NCBI GenBank assembly: GCA_014529385.2
Contig: CM043962.1
Span: 42,159,598-42,223,597 of the forward strand
Source of the DNA: Adiantum capillus-veneris
Lineage: Eukaryota; Streptophyta; Polypodiopsida; Polypodiales; Pteridaceae
Reading direction: 5' to 3'
DNA length: 64,000 nt
Shown: in pieces, positions 7,389 to 17,258 of the stretch
Position numbering within the stretch: the stretch's first letter is position 1
How the letters are laid out: every line of letters begins with the position of its first letter
Program-made: the position numbers and the translations under genes
The notes under the pieces: model-generated
The model's database searches: none
Told to the model about the DNA's origin: nothing
What the model saw: only the letters and a program-made list of their open reading frames with translations

Positions 7389-9878
7389 TTGGACCCGAGA
7401 GCCCGGAGATCCATCAACCGAAGACGGGAAGCGTGGAAGTCTCTGCGGGATGCAGAGAGTGATTCCTCTAGGGAAGATAGTGCGTGGAGGAAGTTTGTTG
7501 ATTGCCGAAAGGAGGCGCGAGCTGAAACGAAGAGAAGCGAGAGAGAGGCTCTCAAACGATTCATGCTCAAGAGCGTCGAATTGGCAAGACGCAAGGAATG
7601 GTATGCTTGGTGGAAGCATATGAAAGCTGTTCTAGGGGGGAGCAGAAAAGGAGGGCCCGCTCAACCCCTAAGAGACCAGAACGGCGAGCTGCAGGCGGAC
7701 GAAGAGAAGATCCGAGACATTTGGAAGGATCATGCTTCTCGCGTCTTCGCCGATCCCTCCGGACACAGCAAGGACCCAGAACACTGGCAAAACCATGCTG
7801 TGCGACTTTGGCCTAGAATAGAGGACATCAATGACTCTATTAAATGGACTGAAGTTCGAGAGGTATGCCGCAAGATCAAGCGGCATAAAGCAGCTGGGAT
7901 AGATGGCATTCCCCCTGAATTTTTCAAGATCCTTATGCAAGACAAGGGAACTAGATCAGATCGATTTAAACCAAATACAGACATGGGAAGAGCAGTCTTC
8001 AAACTGCTATGTACTTGGTTTGATTCAGGGAAGTTGCCGGAGGCATCATCTACCTCGGTAGTGGTGTATATCCCGAAGAAGGGTGATCTTTCTAATCCGG
8101 ACAACTACAGAGGGATTTCTCTGATTCCAATCTCTCTGAAGCTCTTGACCTCACTTGTGATCAATAGGATCTCAGTGAAACTTGAGGAAAGAAACTTCTT
8201 CTTGCGTGGTCAAGCCGGATTTCGGACTCAGGAGGAGTGTGTGGCACAAGTGATTGCCTTGAAAGAGATTGTGCTCAGACGAAAGGTTGTTAAGAAACCG
8301 ACGTTTGCGGCATATATTGACTTTGAAAAGGCGTACGATACAGTGCCACACGAGGCGCTCTTTTTAAAGATGGAAGCCATAGGGATTGGAGGTCGCTGCT
8401 TGAATTTCTTTCGAGCCTTGTACCAATCTTCCAAGGTCAGAGTGCGGGTGGGAGCGAAGTTGAGTGAGGAGGTCCAAATCGCCCGTGGCGTGCGTCAAGG
8501 GTGTCCCGCGTCGCCTACTCTCTTTAACATATTCATTAATGACATCTTGGATGAGAGTGCGACTGACCTTGGGGTGGCTATTCCAGGCCTACTCCTGAAG
8601 ATCCAGGGCCTGCTTTTTGCAGATGATTTAGTTTTATTTGCGGAGTCTAAGGAGGAGTTGCAGGCTAGTTTAGATAGATTGCATAGTTGGGCGGAGAAGT
8701 GGGGGATGAAGTTCGGCATAAAGAAATGCCAGGCGACCGTGTTCAACGGGGACCTTGAGGAACTTATTGCCTTCAAACCACACATCGGACCCGAGGAGAT
8801 TCAGGTAGCTTCGGAATATAGATACTTGGGCATCTTAATAGACAGCGAAGTCTCGATCGATACTATCCTTAAAGATAGGATTGAGAGCGCACGTAAGTCT
8901 TTATATGCTCATAAACACCTTCTATGCTCTAAGAAAATTCCGATGTGGTCAAGGTTGGCCTTTCTCAAGGCGTGCGTCTTCCCAGTGGCGACTTATGGAG
9001 CGGAGATTATGGGCTCACATGACATGAGGAAGTTGAACCCATTAGAGACGCTTATAGCAACTGGAATGAGGTGGGTAGTCGGTAAGGCCGCGAAGTCAAG
9101 TTCTGTGGCAGCAGCAACTCTTCACCGGGAGTTAGGGCTCCCCCTCGTACCAGCTTACTGTGCAGGACAGAGGGTACGAGCTTTTACCAAGTACGCAGGT
9201 CTAAAGACTTGGATTGCAGATTTGGTTAATAATATATCAGAATGGAACCAATTCAAGAACTGGACCTGGTGTAAAAGGACAAAGTTTTGGGGGCAGAGGT
9301 ATATCAACGACGCTTCTGTCGAAACCGCAAGGCAGGAGAGCTGGAAGCTCTGGGAACACTCACATCAATGTGTCTCCCTTGATCCTTATATCGAGAGGAA
9401 GTATGAGGACACGCGTGGATACCTCTATAGGCAGAGCATTGGGAAGAACCCCGGTGGGATGGAGGAGAAAGTCTTGTTACTAGCAAGAGTGGATGGCTTA
9501 AGGCTTAAGGATAAGATTGAACGGGCACAGTCGAGGACTTGCCCGTTATGCGGAATGGAAGAAGGTTCAAGGTCACTTACGCACTTGTTGGTACAGTGCC
9601 CTGAGCTGGACAATCTCAGAAGCTCAATACGACCCTGTTTGGAACATGCTAGACGGCTGTTAAACAATCCGAGCGGTGAAGATACCGAAGTGTTACTCCT
9701 GGGAGGGGAGATTAGCGGAAAGCGATTGCCAGGATGGGTTGTCCCCCGTGGGGCCCATAATGGTCGTCGTGGACCGCAGCTGAGGAGTGCCTATGCGGAT
9801 AACGTTGCAGCATTCCTTTGCGGGGCCGTACCGCGATACTACAATGCTCTGGCCCGTGAGGGTGTTGAAAGCTCGTAG
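7389..9878 (+). CDS. LINE reverse transcriptase with C-terminal CCHC (5' truncated)
   Basis: An uninterrupted frame; it happens to extend upstream to a Met at 7287 in the interrupted host sequence, but LINE-encoded residues begin at 7389. Numbering from that Met, RT signatures are HKAAGIDGIPPEFF (about 198), IPKKGDLSNPDNYRGISLIP (about 263-282), AYIDFEKAYDTVPHEALF (about 345), RGVRQGCPASPTLFNIFIND (about 405) and the catalytic FADDLVLF at 444-451. A C-terminal zinc knuckle has C752, C755, H766 and C771, as in many LINE ORF2 proteins. RT copies element RNA at the nicked target. It does not look like a typical plant L1 or RTE protein; the clade is unassigned. The lack of stops over about 830 codons implies a fairly recent insertion. 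Confidence 0.93.
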   Translation: MDPRARRSINRRREAWKSLRDAESDSSREDSAWRKFVDCRKEARAETKRSEREALKRFMLKSVELARRKEWYAWWKHMKAVLGGSRKGGPAQPLRDQNGELQADEEKIRDIWKDHASRVFADPSGHSKDPEHWQNHAVRLWPRIEDINDSIKWTEVREVCRKIKRHKAAGIDGIPPEFFKILMQDKGTRSDRFKPNTDMGRAVFKLLCTWFDSGKLPEASSTSVVVYIPKKGDLSNPDNYRGISLIPISLKLLTSLVINRISVKLEERNFFLRGQAGFRTQEECVAQVIALKEIVLRRKVVKKPTFAAYIDFEKAYDTVPHEALFLKMEAIGIGGRCLNFFRALYQSSKVRVRVGAKLSEEVQIARGVRQGCPASPTLFNIFINDILDESATDLGVAIPGLLLKIQGLLFADDLVLFAESKEELQASLDRLHSWAEKWGMKFGIKKCQATVFNGDLEELIAFKPHIGPEEIQVASEYRYLGILIDSEVSIDTILKDRIESARKSLYAHKHLLCSKKIPMWSRLAFLKACVFPVATYGAEIMGSHDMRKLNPLETLIATGMRWVVGKAAKSSSVAAATLHRELGLPLVPAYCAGQRVRAFTKYAGLKTWIADLVNNISEWNQFKNWTWCKRTKFWGQRYINDASVETARQESWKLWEHSHQCVSLDPYIERKYEDTRGYLYRQSIGKNPGGMEEKVLLLARVDGLRLKDKIERAQSRTCPLCGMEEGSRSLTHLLVQCPELDNLRSSIRPCLEHARRLLNNPSGEDTEVLLLGGEISGKRLPGWVVPRGAHNGRRGPQLRSAYADNVAAFLCGAVPRYYNALAREGVESS

Positions 9879-10422
9879 GGCTTGTAGTTATTGCGTACGG
9901 TGCGGTCCCGCCTAACATGGTCCTGGGGCTTTCCGAGCGGGCCTTGGTGACCATGGTTGGCCGGATCGGGATGCCTCCTTTGAGCCGACGCCCACCTTGG
10001 GTATGGCAGTCCTACCGGACATCCGCTGGACGGGGGCCTTTTTCTACCAGGCGAAAATCCTGGAGTACCTGGGCAAGATTCAGTACGGTCTGTGAGTTAC
10101 AAGGGTTTGTCCCTCTCTCTCAGCCTTGGTCCTTAAATGCATCACTGAATTCGTCTGGTGATTTCCCGACGTTACCCTCGGGTGGCGTGACTAACAAGGG
10201 AACATGGACTGACTAACATGGCATGAAAAGACTTTTTACTCCCCCGAGGGGGAAACTTGCTTCCATTCCCCGTTGACATGCCACGATACGGCATGGAAGC
10301 GCTTTTCCCTTTGTCGGCAAGTCCGCAAGGTAATTTGTCTTTCACTCGTTTGCGTGCACGCGAAGCAAAGGCAGTTCCTTGCTGGCTTGCCGGCTCTAGC
10401 CCAAAAAAGTAAAAAGTAAAAA
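9879..10422 (+). other. LINE 3' untranslated region and A-rich tail
   Basis: Follows the RT stop codon; no further coding potential is visible. It ends CCAAAAAAGTAAAAAGTAAAAAA (10401-10422 region), a short AG-interrupted A tail just before the right TSD. The 5' half is GC-rich. Confidence 0.8.
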
Positions 10423-10433
10423 ATCGATGCTTC
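10423..10433. other. Right TSD of LINE insertion
   Basis: Exact copy of ATCGATGCTTC from 7377-7387, directly after the A-rich tail. Confidence 0.93.
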
Positions 10434-10807
10434 GTGATTGATCGAATCTGCAACGAGGTTAGCTTCGCTAGAAAAAGCATCCACTAACACATCAACACAT
10501 CATCCTTGTGAACAATCACATCTTCTTTATGCAACTCATCATGCTTGTGAGAAATCAAATCTTGATCATGCAAATCATCATGCTTATCTTTGTCATCCAA
10601 ACCATTATGCAAATCATTATCATTCAAATCATCATGCTTCTCATAATCATGCAAATTCAGTGTGCCATGCTATGGAGAAAAAGAGATTGAGAGAGTCTCC
10701 TTCTCCTGAATCCTTTCAATCTTGTCCTGCATATTAGCAATGAGAGATGGAGAATGAGCAATGTCCTCTTCATGAATGACAATTGGAGAATCACTTGTGG
10801 CATTGAG
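10434..10807 (-). pseudogene. Host family-A element, middle part (Asp/His-rich tract)
   Basis: Minus-strand continuation of the host copy between the two insertions. It encodes the end of the protease linker (near 10720-10800) and the Asp/His-rich repeat tract (10500-10660), matching 21600-21975 of the inverted copy. The last five bases (10803-10807, TTGAG) are the left TSD of the 14.8-kb composite insertion. Confidence 0.8.
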
Positions 10808-11698
10808 TGTCACGTAACACATCCCAACCCTATGTGCCCGTGGACAAGCTACACCACAGCAGGGTTCAGTCAGTCCAGTCAGTGTAGATTAGCAGTGATC
10901 TGACACTTTTGTGAGTCTATTCGTAGACCGTGCATGCCCAGTCACTTAGCATAGATGCATATCCTCCGGTTGCACACGGCATGATCATCGGAATTCCCAT
11001 CAGAATCCATTAGCATCAGTTAGGGGAATTTTCCAGTGCATTTAGCCTATTTTCCTATTTTTGGTTATTTTCACTTATTATTTTTAAGTGACTTTCCAAC
11101 AAAAGTAGGTAGGGCAATTTTGCTAAGTTAATATATAAGCAAACCCAAGTTAGCACTTTCTGGGAGAAGAGGCAGCAGGAGCTTTCCGCTCAATAGGCAA
11201 CTTCTCAGCAGTACCCCCCAGCACCCCCAGCGTTTTTGGATCCCCATCCTCGCCGGGCAAGTTCCCATCCTCAGTGTTTTCCCAACATCAACCATCGCCA
11301 TCAAGCCCCCCCCTTTCTGGCATTTGTTCCCCCTTCAGGCAGCCCCCAAAGCCAACGTTTTTGGGATTGCAAAGCATCAACAGAATCAGTGTTTCTACAT
11401 CAGCAATTTCAGCCAAGCTAGCGTTTTTGCTGGCGTTTTTGCCTTGTTGCAGCATTTTGACTTTCAGCCCCAACCTGCCGCATATACACAACATTTTCAG
11501 CCTTTAAGCAAGGTAGCAGATACATCCCAGATTGGTTGCAGAAGTTCCCCCCATCTTCACCCCAAGAAAACGCAGCCAAAACAGTCATTTTCAGCCACCC
11601 AAACAGTCCCGAAATCAGCAATTAGAAGACCTCAGATTTCAGCCATCGAGTCGTTGTCATCACCGTCGTCGTCAACGGCATAGTTCCATTGCATCAGT

Positions 11699-13256
11699 TG
11701 TCACCAGTGTGTGACTACTATCTATCCTTTTTGTTGATTTCTTTCTTATTATCTATTTACTTTCACTTTTTGGAAACACCCCTCGGGAAATCTAACTGCC
11801 CTGCATTGCATAGCTAGTGTGGAACTGTCCAGAGGGAGTCCAGGCCTGAGGGCAAGAGAGCACTAAGGTTGGACAAGGACTATGGTTAGCCAAAGTGGGG
11901 TCATTGACTAGCCAAATTGGAATCCTTTGCTATAGAGGCTACATTTCAGTTCTGGATCTGGCCGCAGTGTACAAAGAGGGTCGGCTGACCTAGAAAGATA
12001 CAATGGTAGCATCTCCTAAAATTTAGGGAACTGCTATTTTGGGACCTGAAAATGTGTTGGCGTCATTACCTCCGGAATGACATAGGGAACATTTTCTTAC
12101 TCTGCGGTGAAGTCAACTGGGCAACCGGTTGGGAGATTTTTAGGCGGCAACCCCGAAACGGGAAAATGCTTATAAATGTGCCAAGTGGCACCTTCTGGTG
12201 CACTTTCCTCATGCAAGACAAGGGGGCACTGAATTTTAAGCTGGGAGAGGCTCATTTTCAGATTTTGTCACAGGTTAAGAGCTATGGAGTGCTTGCTTTC
12301 CCTCTTATGCCTAGTGCGGTGCCAGGAGTGATGCCCTGCACGCTACGCACTGCCCTCTCTCTCCCCTTTGGCAGTATGTTATGCCCCACTAGTGGGCTTT
12401 TCAATTGACCAATGTACAGTTGTGTGGGTTCATGCGCGATTGCCGAGGCAAGAGCCTCTTGCACAGGTACTGGATTAGCTAGCGGCTAATCCCCCGCAGG
12501 TACAGGTGATTCGGAGAGGTTTCACGCTCGAAATCTCGTCCGATTCAAAGGGCAAGTAGCCCTACAGGTGCGGGAGCTCGAGGACTTGCTACGGATGCGA
12601 CCGGCACGCGAAACGGAGTCCGAAACAGTAAATTACAGCCTGCTGTGTATTTTTGCAGGTTTAGGGTTTTGGCCCTAAACGGACCCTAATACCCCCAGGA
12701 GGTTTGGGGACGCAAGGGGACCGCTGTACAGGCGATCTGGCGCATTTTCAGGGCTGAAAACAGAGAATTCAGCGTGCTGCAGATTCTCGCCAGGTTTTGC
12801 AAAGTGCCCGTATGCGTCGGGAAAGTCATTTAATGCGTGGGAATACTGACCGCGAAGGGTTCTAGGACAGTTATGCTGCCGAAATCAAGCCAGAACAGTC
12901 AAAATTCAGCCAAGGTTGTGCGGAGCAGCTTGGAAAGAACCACAGCGTTTATTCCCTCTTTTAAACAATAAAGAAATATCGAAAGGGGCGCCTAAGTTAG
13001 GGGCCAATCTGGTGTCGGTCTACTCATACAGGTGCAATCTAGCAGCCTGTATCCCTCTCCCCTTTGTTGTGTCTTGAAAGTAGAGGTAAAGTGGACGACA
13101 AATTAAATGGGTGAAAGCTAAATCAAGGTTTGAACTCTCCCCTTTGTTGTGTCTTGAAAGTAGAGGTAAAGTGGACGACAAATTAAATGGGTGAAAGCTA
13201 AATGAAGGTTTGAAGTAAAGTCTACCGCCCTTTTTGGATTGAAGAGGCCGGTTTCA
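11699..13256 (+). mobile_element. Solo gypsy LTR nested in LTR1
   Basis: A 1558-bp sequence, TGTCACCAG to GGTTTCA, flanked by TCAGT at 11694-11698 and 13257-13261. Removing it rejoins LTR1 to match LTR2. It has no internal domain or PBS and so is a solo LTR. Its start resembles the LTR start at 30641, and its 3' part (12680-13020, with AATAAAG and GAAAGGGGCGCC) resembles 32281-32620. Weak open frames inside, such as the one at 12052-12408, have no recognisable domain. Confidence 0.9.
13055..13214. repeat. 80-bp tandem duplication in the solo LTR
   Basis: Two head-to-tail copies of an 80-bp unit start at 13055 and 13135 and are nearly identical (one A/C and C/G-type difference near the ends). 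A recent local duplication. Confidence 0.95.
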
Positions 13257-13548
13257 TCAGTCCATTGCATTGGCATTGTACACCTTTGTGCAATCCAAGT
13301 AGACTACTGTCGGCGACGAGAGTGGGGCCTTCGCAGGAGGGTTTTACAACTCTCGGTGTGGTATCTCTTCTCCCTCCTTCTCTCAGTCTCATTCACTTGC
13401 ACACACAATATCCACTCACTTTGTTCGTGACCACATCACTCTACAAGACGGAAAGCTCTCTCTTTCCCTAAAGAACTAAAAGGAACCTTGAGCAATAAAG
13501 ATCACTAATCTTGAGAAAATACAACATTCATTCCGCTTCACCTAACAT

Positions 13549-13560
13549 TGGTATCAAAGC
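13549..13560 (+). promoter_or_regulatory. Primer-binding site, family-A body 1
   Basis: TGGTATCAAAGC, one base off the initiator tRNA-Met complement TGGTATCAGAGC, lies one base after LTR1. It proves plus orientation for body 1. Confidence 0.9.
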
Positions 13561-13964
13561 TTTGGAAGTGTTCTGCATTACTCAAGGAAAGAACCACAAG
13601 AATTTTGTTTGCTTGTTGAGGTTGCACGAACGCAAGTTTACTTGGGCGTGGCGATTCCTAATCGTGTTTTGTTGAAGAGTGACAGGAATCCCAAGAAGGA
13701 AGGGCTTGTCCAGCCTCCCCTTATGTCTCTTTTCACTCATTGAGAGCGGACCGTGCACTTAGCGGCCGGCCAATCAACGTGAGGTGGGAAAAAGCAACCT
13801 TGGTGTGAGCGCAAGGCTGCGAAGGGGTGCACGCGCAGAAAACGGTAGAACTCAGGTGAAGAGAAGATCCTTCTCCAACGCGATTTGCAAGCGAAAGAAC
13901 ACCTCAAGAACCTCAAGAACCCAAGATTCTCACGAATCAAGGACCTCAAGACCCTCAAGAACCC

Positions 13965-14023
13965 AAGTTCCTCGTGAACTTAAGAACCCAAGACCCGCAA
14001 GAACCCAAGTTCCTCGTGAACTT
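13965..14023 (+). repeat. Leader hairpin repeats, body 1 (2 copies)
   Basis: AAGTTCCTCGTGAACTT occurs at 13965-13981 and 14007-14023, spaced 42 bp in a tandem array of ACCCAAGA-type units. Each copy can fold (AAGTTC/GAACTT, 5-nt loop). It lies between PBS and gag, where packaging or dimer signals sit in retroelements; that role is inference. Confidence 0.75.
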
Positions 14024-14052
14024 AAGAACCCACAAGAACCCCCGATTGCAGA

Positions 14053-14340
14053 ATGGTCATCACTCGAAGCGGAATGGATACTTCGCTTGGAGGTGATGAG
14101 CATGAGAGAGGCGAAGAAGAATTTTCCCCACCAGGAGGTTTTTCCGACCCTTCCCCATCTACGACAAAGATTGCACTAACTCCTATGGAGGAGTTAGACC
14201 AAGAAAGAGAAGCAGAAAGAAAAGCCTACGAAGAAGACATGGCAGCCATAGAGCGCCAATACCAAGAAAAAATGGCAGCCATAGCGCGTGAGACCGAGCA
14301 AGCACGCTTGGAAGCCAAAGCAAGAGAAGCAGATATTTGA
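14053..14340 (+). CDS. Family-A gag N-terminus, body 1
   Basis: A 95-residue frame starts MVITRSGMDTSLGGDEHERG, the same start as in the host copy (27531, minus) and, with a stop, in body 2. After a Pro/Ser stretch comes a charged Glu/Arg/Lys-rich segment likely to form a coiled coil (EELDQEREAERKAYEEDM and on). The frame stops at 14340, and the sequence continues in another frame into 14288-15376. The gag core, zinc knuckle and protease of the long form are absent here, so this is a deletion derivative. Confidence 0.7.
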   Translation: MVITRSGMDTSLGGDEHERGEEEFSPPGGFSDPSPSTTKIALTPMEELDQEREAERKAYEEDMAAIERQYQEKMAAIARETEQARLEAKAREADI

Positions 14341-15376
14341 TCGAGAGAACAAAGAAATGCAAGCCAAGTTTGATTGCGAGAACAAAGCAATAAGGCAACA
14401 GATGTTGCGACTCTTTTCTCGAATGCAGGCACAGATGCAACAGGATCGGGAAAAGGAGACTCTCTCAGTCTCTTCTTCTCCAAAGCATGATACACAGGAT
14501 TTGATTGATAATGATTTGCATGATGATGATTTGATTGACAATGATTTGCATGATGATGATTTGATTGACAATGATAAGCACAATGATTTGCATGATGATT
14601 TGGATGACAAAGATAAGCATGATGATTTGAATGATATTGCTAAGCATGATGATTTGGATGCCAATCACGAGCATGATGATTTGCATGATCAAGATGTGAT
14701 TTCTCACAAGTATGATGAGTTGCATGAAGATGATGTGATTGTTCACAAGGATGATGTGTTAGTGGATGCTTTTGCTAGCAAAGCTAACATCGTTGTAGAT
14801 TCGATCAATCACCAAGAATCGATCTTGGCTTTCGAGTCGAGGTCCACACATCCCCCACAAGAAGATTCGATAGATTCCGAAGAAGCGATCTTGGCTCTCG
14901 AGCCTTGGTCCAAAGAACCCTCACAGGAAGTATTGTGTGTTCGCATGATTGATACGCACGCATTGTTCGAGTGTTTCATTCGTGATCGTTTCCTGTATTT
15001 TAGTCAACATCGTTATGTCATCCCTTTTCCTAGGCATGACATATTGTATGTTGAGCACGTTTCTATCATGGACGAGCACGAATGTATGCGGATTGTTCAT
15101 GAAAAGCTGAAAAGTTTGTATGTAAGGAAGTCGCATTCCATGTCTCTTCCTTTGCATGACACAGTTTCCGAAAGAGCACATGATTGTATGAGGACCAAGC
15201 ATGGGCATTTCCGTTGTGATTTGCCACAGTTGATTGATTTCGATCAAACAGAAAAGATTCGACTTCATTGTTTGCATGTGTTTGATGAACGGGTTGTCAC
15301 TCCGTCTCTATGTTCATCGACATTGCATACACAGTCTTTAGAGAAGACAAGATGTTTTTCCTTCACTTTACATTGA
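14288..15376 (+). CDS. Family-A Asp/His-rich and conserved-domain protein, body 1
   Basis: A 362-residue frame. Residues 1 to about 65 continue the gag coiled coil in a shifted frame (FDRENKEMQAKFDCENK). About 70-155 is a repeat tract of Asp, His, Leu and Asn (units like DLIDNDLHDD and KHDDLHDQD), encoded by iterations of GATGATTTG/CATGAT. After a linker (LALEPWSKEPSQEVLCVRM, near 210-230) comes the family-A domain: YVIPFPRHDILYVEHVSIMD, HECMRIVHEKLKSLYVRKSH, GHFRCDLPQLIDFDQTEKI and HVFDERVVTPSLCSSTLHTQ. I do not recognise this domain. It stands where RT, RNase H and integrase are in relatives. The frame ends at 15376; the chromodomain-like tail (15425-15675) follows with stops. Confidence 0.65.
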   Translation: MRPSKHAWKPKQEKQIFDRENKEMQAKFDCENKAIRQQMLRLFSRMQAQMQQDREKETLSVSSSPKHDTQDLIDNDLHDDDLIDNDLHDDDLIDNDKHNDLHDDLDDKDKHDDLNDIAKHDDLDANHEHDDLHDQDVISHKYDELHEDDVIVHKDDVLVDAFASKANIVVDSINHQESILAFESRSTHPPQEDSIDSEEAILALEPWSKEPSQEVLCVRMIDTHALFECFIRDRFLYFSQHRYVIPFPRHDILYVEHVSIMDEHECMRIVHEKLKSLYVRKSHSMSLPLHDTVSERAHDCMRTKHGHFRCDLPQLIDFDQTEKIRLHCLHVFDERVVTPSLCSSTLHTQSLEKTRCFSFTLH

Positions 15377-15411
15377 ATGGGTATGTTCATGGTTTTGTGT
15401 TGGAGATGGTT

Positions 15412-15671
15412 TTAGGAATTTTCAGCCATGGAGATTCTTGAAGACGAAAGGAGGAGGACTCTAGACGAAGTTGAAGCATCGAAGGAGCCACAGATGACTT
15501 TGTGTCGCTTTCGGCGCGGCCCAAAGAAGCAAGCGTTGTAGACCTTTATGAAGTTCAAGTACCGCACGACCCACACATCAGAGTGGGCCGACGAAGAGTC
15601 CCTTCCAGGATTCCGGATGCTATTGGCGATCTCCCTCGACGCCATACAGTTCGGTACCAGTACCTCACTTT
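15412..15671 (+). pseudogene. Chromodomain-like tail, body 1 (with stops)
   Basis: In-frame pieces MEILEDERRRTLDEVEASKE and TFMKFKYRTTHTSEWADEES match the tails of the other family-A copies but are broken by stop codons (one before the FMKFKY motif). The segment ends in front of the polypurine tract GAAAAGGAGGGGA (15672-15684). Confidence 0.6.
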
Positions 15672-15684
15672 GAAAAGGAGGGGA
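15672..15684 (+). promoter_or_regulatory. Polypurine tract, body 1
   Basis: GAAAAGGAGGGGA directly before the TGTCAC start of LTR2. The equivalent AAAAAGAGGGGA precedes LTR3 (19050-19061), and its reverse complement follows the inverted LTR (20753-20764). Confidence 0.85.
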
Positions 15685-16866
15685 TGTCACGTGACACATC
15701 CCAACCCTATGTGTCCGTGGACAAGCTACACCACAGCAGGGTTCAGTCAGTCCAGTCAGTTTAGATTAGCAGTGATCTGACACTTTTGTGAGTCTATTCG
15801 TAGACCGTGCATGCCCAGTCACTCAGCATAGATGCATATCCTCCGCTTGCACACAGCATGATCATCGGAATTCCCATCAGAATCCATTAGCATCAGTTAG
15901 GGGAATTTTCCAGTGCATTTAGCCTATTTTCCTAGTTTTGGTTATTTTCACTTATTATTTTTAAGTGACTTTCCAACAAAAGTAGGTAGGGCAATTTTAC
16001 TAAGTTAATATATAAGCAAACCCAAGTTAGCACTTTCTGGGAGAAGAGGCAGTAGGAGCTTCCCGCTCAACAGGCAACTTCTCAGCAGTACCCCCCAGCA
16101 CCCCCAGCGTTTTTGGATCCCCATCCTCGCTGGGCAAGTTCCCATTCTCAACGTTTTCCCAACAATAGCCATCGCCATCAAGCCCCCCCCTTTCTGGCGT
16201 TTGTTCCCCCTTCAGGCAGCCCCCAAAGCTAGCGTTTTTGGGATTGCAAAGCATCAGTAGAATCAGCGTTTCGACATCAGCAAATTTAGCCAAGCTAGCG
16301 TATTTACTGGCGTTTTTGCCTTGTTGCAGCGTTTTGACTTTCAGCCCCAACCTGCCGCAGATACATAGCATTTTCAGCCTTTAAGCAAGGTAGCAGATAC
16401 ATCCCAGATTGGTTGCAGAAGTTCCCCCCATCTTTAGCCCAAGAAAACGCAGCCAAAACAGTCATTTTCAGCCACCGAAATAGTCCTGAAAATCAACAGT
16501 TAGAAGACCACAGATTTCAGCCACGAAGTCGTCGTCGTCATCACCGTCGTCGTCATCGGCATAGTCCATTTCATCAGTCCATTGCATTCGCATTGCACAC
16601 ATTTGTGCAATCAAAGTAGACCACTCTCACCGACGAGAGTGGGGCTTGCGGAGGAGGGTTTTACAACCTCTCGTGTGTCGTATCTCTTCTCTCTCCTTCT
16701 CTCAGTCTCATTCACTTACACGCACAATATCCACTCACTTTGTTCGTGATCACAACACTCTACAAGACGAAAGGCTCTCTCTTTCCCTAAGAACTGAAAG
16801 GAACCTTGAGCAATAAAGATCACTAATCTTGAGAAAAAAACAACATTCATTCCGTTGCACCTTACA
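15685..16866 (+). repeat. Family-A LTR2 (shared by bodies 1 and 2)
   Basis: A 1182-bp intact LTR, TGTCACGTGACACATCC to CACCTTACA. It is preceded by a polypurine tract (body 1) and followed by a PBS (body 2). It therefore serves as 3' LTR for one copy and 5' LTR for the next, the signature of a tandem array made by LTR-LTR recombination. It contains a palindromic GTCACGTGAC at the 5' end, TATATAAG at 16009-16016 and AATAAA at 16812-16817. Confidence 0.93.
16009..16016 (+). promoter_or_regulatory. TATA box of family-A LTR
   Basis: TATATAAG, about 325 bp into LTR2. The same box sits at the same place in LTR1 (near 11133), LTR3 (near 19383) and the truncated LTR at 27692-28728 (near 27850). Likely the LTR core promoter. 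Confidence 0.65.
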
Positions 16867-16867
16867 T

Positions 16868-16879
16868 TGGTATCAGAGC
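16868..16879 (+). promoter_or_regulatory. Primer-binding site, family-A body 2
   Basis: A perfect TGGTATCAGAGC (initiator tRNA-Met complement) one base after LTR2. Confidence 0.95.
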
Positions 16880-17258
16880 TTTGGAAGTGTTCTGCATTAC
16901 TCAAGGAAAGAACCACAAGAACCACAAGAATTTTTTTGCTTGTTGCGGTCGCACGAATCCAAGTTTACTTGGGCGTGTCGATTCCTAATCGTGTTTTGTT
17001 GAAGAGTGACAGGAATCCCAAGAAAGAAGGGCTTGTCCAGCCTCCCCTTGTGTCTCTTTTCACTCATTGACAGCGGACCGTGCACTTAGCGGCCGGCCAA
17101 TCGAAGTGAGGTGGGAAAAAGCAACCTTGGTGTGAGCGCAAGGCCGCCAAGGGGTGCGCCCGCAGAAAAGAGTAGAACTCGGGTGAAGAGAAGACCCTTC
17201 TCAAATGCGGTTTGCAAGCGAAAGAAAACCTCAAGACTCTCAAGACCCTCAAGAACCC

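Larger units (their letters stand above)
7388..10422 (+). mobile_element. 5'-truncated non-LTR retrotransposon (LINE)
   Basis: A 3035-bp insertion with an exact 11-bp TSD, ending in an A-rich tail (10402-10422, GTAAAA-type units). It contains the RT-encoding frame (to 9878) and a 544-bp 3' untranslated part. There is no endonuclease domain and no ORF1, so the 5' end was lost at integration, as is usual for target-primed reverse transcription. It interrupts the minus-strand host family-A element. Its base composition looks more GC-rich than the surrounding DNA. Confidence 0.93.
10808..13547 (+). repeat. Family-A LTR1 (split by a solo LTR)
   Basis: It starts TGTCACGTAACACATCC and ends CCTAACA just before a PBS. 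Without the nested 1558-bp insertion and its 5-bp TSD it is about 1177 bp, close to LTR2 (1182 bp). It contains a TATATAAG box near 11133, repeats of the form AGCGTTTT around 11230-11440, and an AATAAA near 13495 some 50 bp before its end. Confidence 0.9.

Noticed and set aside
14465-14746. Minus-strand frame rich in Ile and Met (and counterparts at 17845-18192 minus, 10508-10690 plus and 21686-21868 plus)
   Set aside because: Antisense shadow of the Asp/His-rich tract; the composition follows from GATGAT/CATGAT repeats and resembles membrane protein only by chance.
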